Source: Chryseobacterium cupriresistens
GTDB lineage: Bacteria; Bacteroidota; Bacteroidia; Flavobacteriales; Weeksellaceae
Direction: 5' to 3'
Length of the DNA: 64,000 bases
Assembly (NCBI RefSeq): GCF_046614675.1
Contig: NZ_JBKKJT010000003.1
Coordinates: 620,001-684,000 of the forward strand
Below are positions 61,378 to 64,000 of the stretch, in pieces. The translations under genes and the position numbers were made by a program. The number at the start of each line of letters is the position of its first letter. Position 1 is the first letter of the stretch. The notes beneath the pieces are model-generated. The model worked only from the letters and a program-made list of their open reading frames with translations, made no database searches and was not told where the DNA came from.

Positions 61378-62823
61378 ATGGATCATCAGCCACAAAAAAT
61401 ATCGGTAATAGAAAAAGTAGGGTATAGCCTGGGAGATCTGGCAGCCAACCTTGTTTTTCAGACCTTAGTCACCTACCTGACCTATTTTTATACAGATATT
61501 TACGGACTCAAAGCAGAAGATGCTTCTGTCATTACCCTTACGGTAGGTTTAATTGCCGGATTTGGTTTTAATCCGCTTATCGGAGCACTGGCAGACCGTA
61601 CAAGCTCACGATGGGGGAAATTCCGTCCATGGATTTTATTTACCGCTGTACCGCTCGGTATTGCAGCTCTGTTAGCCTTCAGCACGCCTCACTTTTCCTA
61701 CCAAGGTAAAATGATCTATGCTGCGGTTACCTATTCATTATTATTGTTATTATATGCTTCCAATAACTTACCATATGCTGCTCTGAGCGGTGTGATTACA
61801 GGGGATATGGGAGAAAGAAACAGTATTTCTTCGTACCGTTTTGTAGCGGTGATGTTTGCCCAGTTCTTTGTACAGGTATTTATGTTGCCAATCATTCTAT
61901 ATGTAGGACACGGAGATAAAGCGCAGGGGATCGAGACCGTTATGACATGGCTGGCGGTGATCGGATCCGTCATGTTACTGATTACCTTTTTTACCACCAA
62001 AGAAAGAATCATTCCCAAACCGGAGCAGAAATCAAGTCTGAAAGAGGATTTAAAAGATTTATTTCAAAACAGACCATGGATTATTATGCTTACCGTGACC
62101 GCATTTATATTCATCACGCTGGCCATGAAAGGAGGATCTTATGTATATTATTTTAACAACTATGTAGATGAAAATGCTCTCAAAAGTTTTATCTCACCCA
62201 TTACAGCATTTTTTAATTCTGCAGGGATGAATTTCTTTGGGGAAGATCCCAAGTCTGCAGGGTTCGGATTATTTAATGCAGGAGGAATTGTGATGATGAT
62301 TGTAGGGATTACTTTCTCTAAAAAACTGGCAGACCGGTTTGGAAAGCGTGACACTTTTATTGCGTCATTATTCATTTCTACATTATTTATCCTCGCTTTT
62401 ATATTTTACCCTCCGAAAGCAGTGGGAATGATGTTCCTGTCACAGATTTTACACGGATTCTTTTATGGAATCAGCACACCGCTTTTGTGGGCAATGATTG
62501 CTGATGTGGCCGACTATTCGGAATGGAAGAACAACCGCAGGGCAACCGCTATTATCTTTTCTGCCATGATGGTAGGATTGAAAGTAGGTCTAAGCATCGG
62601 AAGCTCTCTGGTAGCTTTGATCATTGGAAAATACGGATACATTTCAGTACACGGGAGCGAACAGGTTATTCAGCCTGAGACAGTGGCAGCAGGAGCGAAG
62701 ATGCTTGTGAGTATTTTCCCGTCCATACCGTTTTTCATTGCCTGCGGACTGCTTTTATTTTACAAAATCAATAAAAAAATGGAAGTTCAGATTGAAAAAG
62801 ATCTGGCTGAAAGAAGAAAATAA
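61378..62823 (+). CDS. GPH-family sugar:cation symporter, probable xyloside importer
   Basis: 481 residues with about 12 hydrophobic segments, in the glycoside-pentoside-hexuronide (MelB/XynB-type) branch of the major facilitator superfamily. GYSLGDLAANLVFQ at the start, PLIGALADRTSSRWGKFRPW after segment 2 and the ADVADYSEWKNNRRATAI motif are typical. It lies 10 bp before GH10 and likely brings xylobiose or xylotriose to the cytoplasm for the GH43 enzyme that seems to follow. Confidence 0.92.
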   Translation: MDHQPQKISVIEKVGYSLGDLAANLVFQTLVTYLTYFYTDIYGLKAEDASVITLTVGLIAGFGFNPLIGALADRTSSRWGKFRPWILFTAVPLGIAALLAFSTPHFSYQGKMIYAAVTYSLLLLLYASNNLPYAALSGVITGDMGERNSISSYRFVAVMFAQFFVQVFMLPIILYVGHGDKAQGIETVMTWLAVIGSVMLLITFFTTKERIIPKPEQKSSLKEDLKDLFQNRPWIIMLTVTAFIFITLAMKGGSYVYYFNNYVDENALKSFISPITAFFNSAGMNFFGEDPKSAGFGLFNAGGIVMMIVGITFSKKLADRFGKRDTFIASLFISTLFILAFIFYPPKAVGMMFLSQILHGFFYGISTPLLWAMIADVADYSEWKNNRRATAIIFSAMMVGLKVGLSIGSSLVALIIGKYGYISVHGSEQVIQPETVAAGAKMLVSIFPSIPFFIACGLLLFYKINKKMEVQIEKDLAERRK

Positions 62824-62833
62824 AAAAATAACT

Positions 62834-63943
62834 ATGAAACGTATTTTAATTGGTTTGGCGGCTCTTACCGCTTCCGGGCTGTCGGCGCAGAAGTCTGACG
62901 GTACTTTAAAAAAAGCATTTCAGGACAAATTCTATATCGGAACTGCCATGAGCCTTCCCCAGATTGACGGCGCAGATCAGAAAGCTGCAGCGATTATCAA
63001 AAAACAATTCAGCTCTGTTGTTGCTGAAAACTGTATGAAATCGATGTTCCTGCAGCCTCAGGAAGGAAAGTTCTTCTTTGATGATGCCGATAAATTTGTT
63101 GATTTCGGAATAAAAAACAATATGTTCATCATTGGGCATACGTTAATCTGGCATTCCCAGCTTCCAAAATGGTTTTTTACAGATAAAAATGCAAAGGATG
63201 TTTCTCCTGAAGTATTGAAACAGCGCATGAAAAACCACATTACAACCGTAGTTTCCCGTTACAAAGGGAAAGTAAAAGGATGGGATGTGGTGAATGAAGC
63301 CATTCTTGAAGACGGAACCTACAGGAAAAGTAAGTTTTACGAAATCCTGGGTGAAGATTTTATTCCTTTGGCATTTCAGTATGCACAGGAAGCTGATCCC
63401 AATGCAGAATTATATTACAACGATTATAATGAATGGTATCCTGAAAAGGTAAAAACAGTCATTGCAATGGTTGAGAAACTTAAATCAAGAGGAATCCGTA
63501 TTGATGGAGTAGGAATGCAGGCCCATGTCGGGATGGATAACCCTTCCATAGATGAATACGGGAAAGCAATTCTGGCCTATTCCAATGCAGGAGTTAAAGT
63601 CAATATTACAGAACTTGAAATCAGTGCACTGCCTTCTCCATGGGGAAGCTCTGCCAATGTTTCGGACACTGTTGCCTATCAGAAAGAAATGAATCCCTAC
63701 ACCAAAGGACTTCCCAAAGAAGTAGAAATGAAATGGGAAAAACGTTACCTTGATTTCTTTGGCTTGTTCTTGCAACATAAAGATAAAATAAGAAGGGTGA
63801 CCTTATGGGGAGTTACCGATAAGCAGTCCTGGAAAAACGATTTTCCGGTAAAAGGAAGAACAGATTATCCGTTGCTGTTTGACAGGAAAGACCAGGAGAA
63901 ACCTGTGGTACAAAAAATAATAAAATTGGCAGAGAAAAATTAA
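62834..63943 (+). CDS. GH10 endo-1,4-beta-xylanase
   Basis: 369 residues from the ATG at 62834, which gives a signal peptide (RILIGLAALTASGLSAQ) and a 10-bp gap after the symporter; a longer reading from 62738 would run into the symporter gene. Catalytic acid/base Glu155 in WDVVNEAI and nucleophile Glu260 in NITELEIS, with HTLIWHSQLPKWF and LYYNDYNEW typical of the barrel. No carbohydrate-binding module. It is probably periplasmic and cuts imported xylan oligosaccharides. Confidence 0.96.
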   Translation: MKRILIGLAALTASGLSAQKSDGTLKKAFQDKFYIGTAMSLPQIDGADQKAAAIIKKQFSSVVAENCMKSMFLQPQEGKFFFDDADKFVDFGIKNNMFIIGHTLIWHSQLPKWFFTDKNAKDVSPEVLKQRMKNHITTVVSRYKGKVKGWDVVNEAILEDGTYRKSKFYEILGEDFIPLAFQYAQEADPNAELYYNDYNEWYPEKVKTVIAMVEKLKSRGIRIDGVGMQAHVGMDNPSIDEYGKAILAYSNAGVKVNITELEISALPSPWGSSANVSDTVAYQKEMNPYTKGLPKEVEMKWEKRYLDFFGLFLQHKDKIRRVTLWGVTDKQSWKNDFPVKGRTDYPLLFDRKDQEKPVVQKIIKLAEKN

Positions 63944-63964
63944 AATCAATAGAATTTTTACTTA

Positions 63965-64000
63965 ATGAAAAAATCAAAATATTTATTCCCGGAAGATTAT
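63965..64000 (+). CDS. start of a gene, probably a cytoplasmic GH43 beta-xylosidase (partial)
   Basis: The window ends after 12 codons (MKKSKYLFPEDY). I recall this N-terminus, with LFPEDY followed by MADPAVHVF, from GH43 beta-xylosidases without signal peptide that stand next to GH10 xylanase and a GPH symporter in Bacteroides and Prevotella. The gene order symporter-GH10-GH43 fits. The call rests on memory of the family and on context, as the catalytic residues lie outside the window. Confidence 0.5.
   Translation, partial: MKKSKYLFPEDY

Noticed and set aside
62738..62833. N-terminal extension of GH10
   Set aside because: It overlaps the end of the symporter gene in another frame and would hide the signal peptide that starts at 62834.

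Overview
The window is a stretch of about 64 kb from a Bacteroidota genome, most likely Flavobacteriia of the Chryseobacterium/Weeksellaceae type. This is inferred from the low GC content, a SusC/SusD pair, a type IX secretion (T9SS) C-terminal sorting domain, promoters of the TAnnTTTG type and the lack of Shine-Dalgarno sequences. Almost everything after position 1900 belongs to one locus for taking up and breaking down glucuronoarabinoxylan. I see no complete insertion sequence, phage gene, rRNA or CRISPR array.

Layout. 1-1928: a hypothetical gene, a tRNA-Ser(UGA) with promoter and terminator, the decayed C-terminal end of an AraC-family regulator on the minus strand, and a long AT-rich control region. 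1929-10550: a Nudix-like regulator, xylulokinase, xylose isomerase and a SusC/SusD pair. 10630-17207: the full D-glucuronate route (mannonate dehydratase, an SDR fructuronate reductase, glucuronate isomerase, KDG kinase, KDPG aldolase) and a hexuronate transporter. 17387-37585: a plus-strand run of secreted enzymes: two GH43, a double CE1 esterase, GH31, three GH43-CBM6 paralogs, GH27, GH97, an SGNH lipoprotein and GH115 alpha-glucuronidase. 37855-40593: GH30 xylanase with a T9SS signal. 41101-45775: GH3 and GH51. 45904-52794: araB-araD-araA, aldose 1-epimerase and a sodium/sugar symporter. 52795-55836: a repeat-rich segment with a minus-strand GH5-ricin lipoprotein. 55837-56523 (minus): a second Nudix-like regulator. 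57038-end: GH127, a SASA esterase, a GPH-type symporter, GH10 xylanase and the first 12 codons of what looks like a cytoplasmic GH43.

How it works together (inference from families). GH30, GH10 and possibly GH5 cut the backbone; CE1, SGNH and SASA esterases remove acyl groups; GH115 removes (methyl)glucuronic acid; GH43, GH51 and GH127 remove arabinose; GH31, GH27 and GH97 act on alpha-linked side sugars; GH3 and GH43 finish xylo-oligosaccharides. SusCD brings oligosaccharides through the outer membrane, and three different inner-membrane carriers import products. Xylose, arabinose and glucuronate each have a complete catabolic route in the same window.

The most interesting signal is regulatory. 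The inverted repeat AARTGT-N7-ACAYTT occurs at five places (1624, 40691, 45806, 56574, 57015), in front of GH3-GH51, araBDA, the second Nudix regulator and GH127, and near the first regulator. Two of these sites sit in nearly identical 48-bp operator-promoter cassettes, 16 bp before TATATTTG. A second element, ACCTTATCATA, recurs near both Nudix regulators. No hybrid two-component, SARP or sigma/anti-sigma regulator is seen, so control seems to rest on two Nudix-fold proteins that have lost catalytic Nudix residues.
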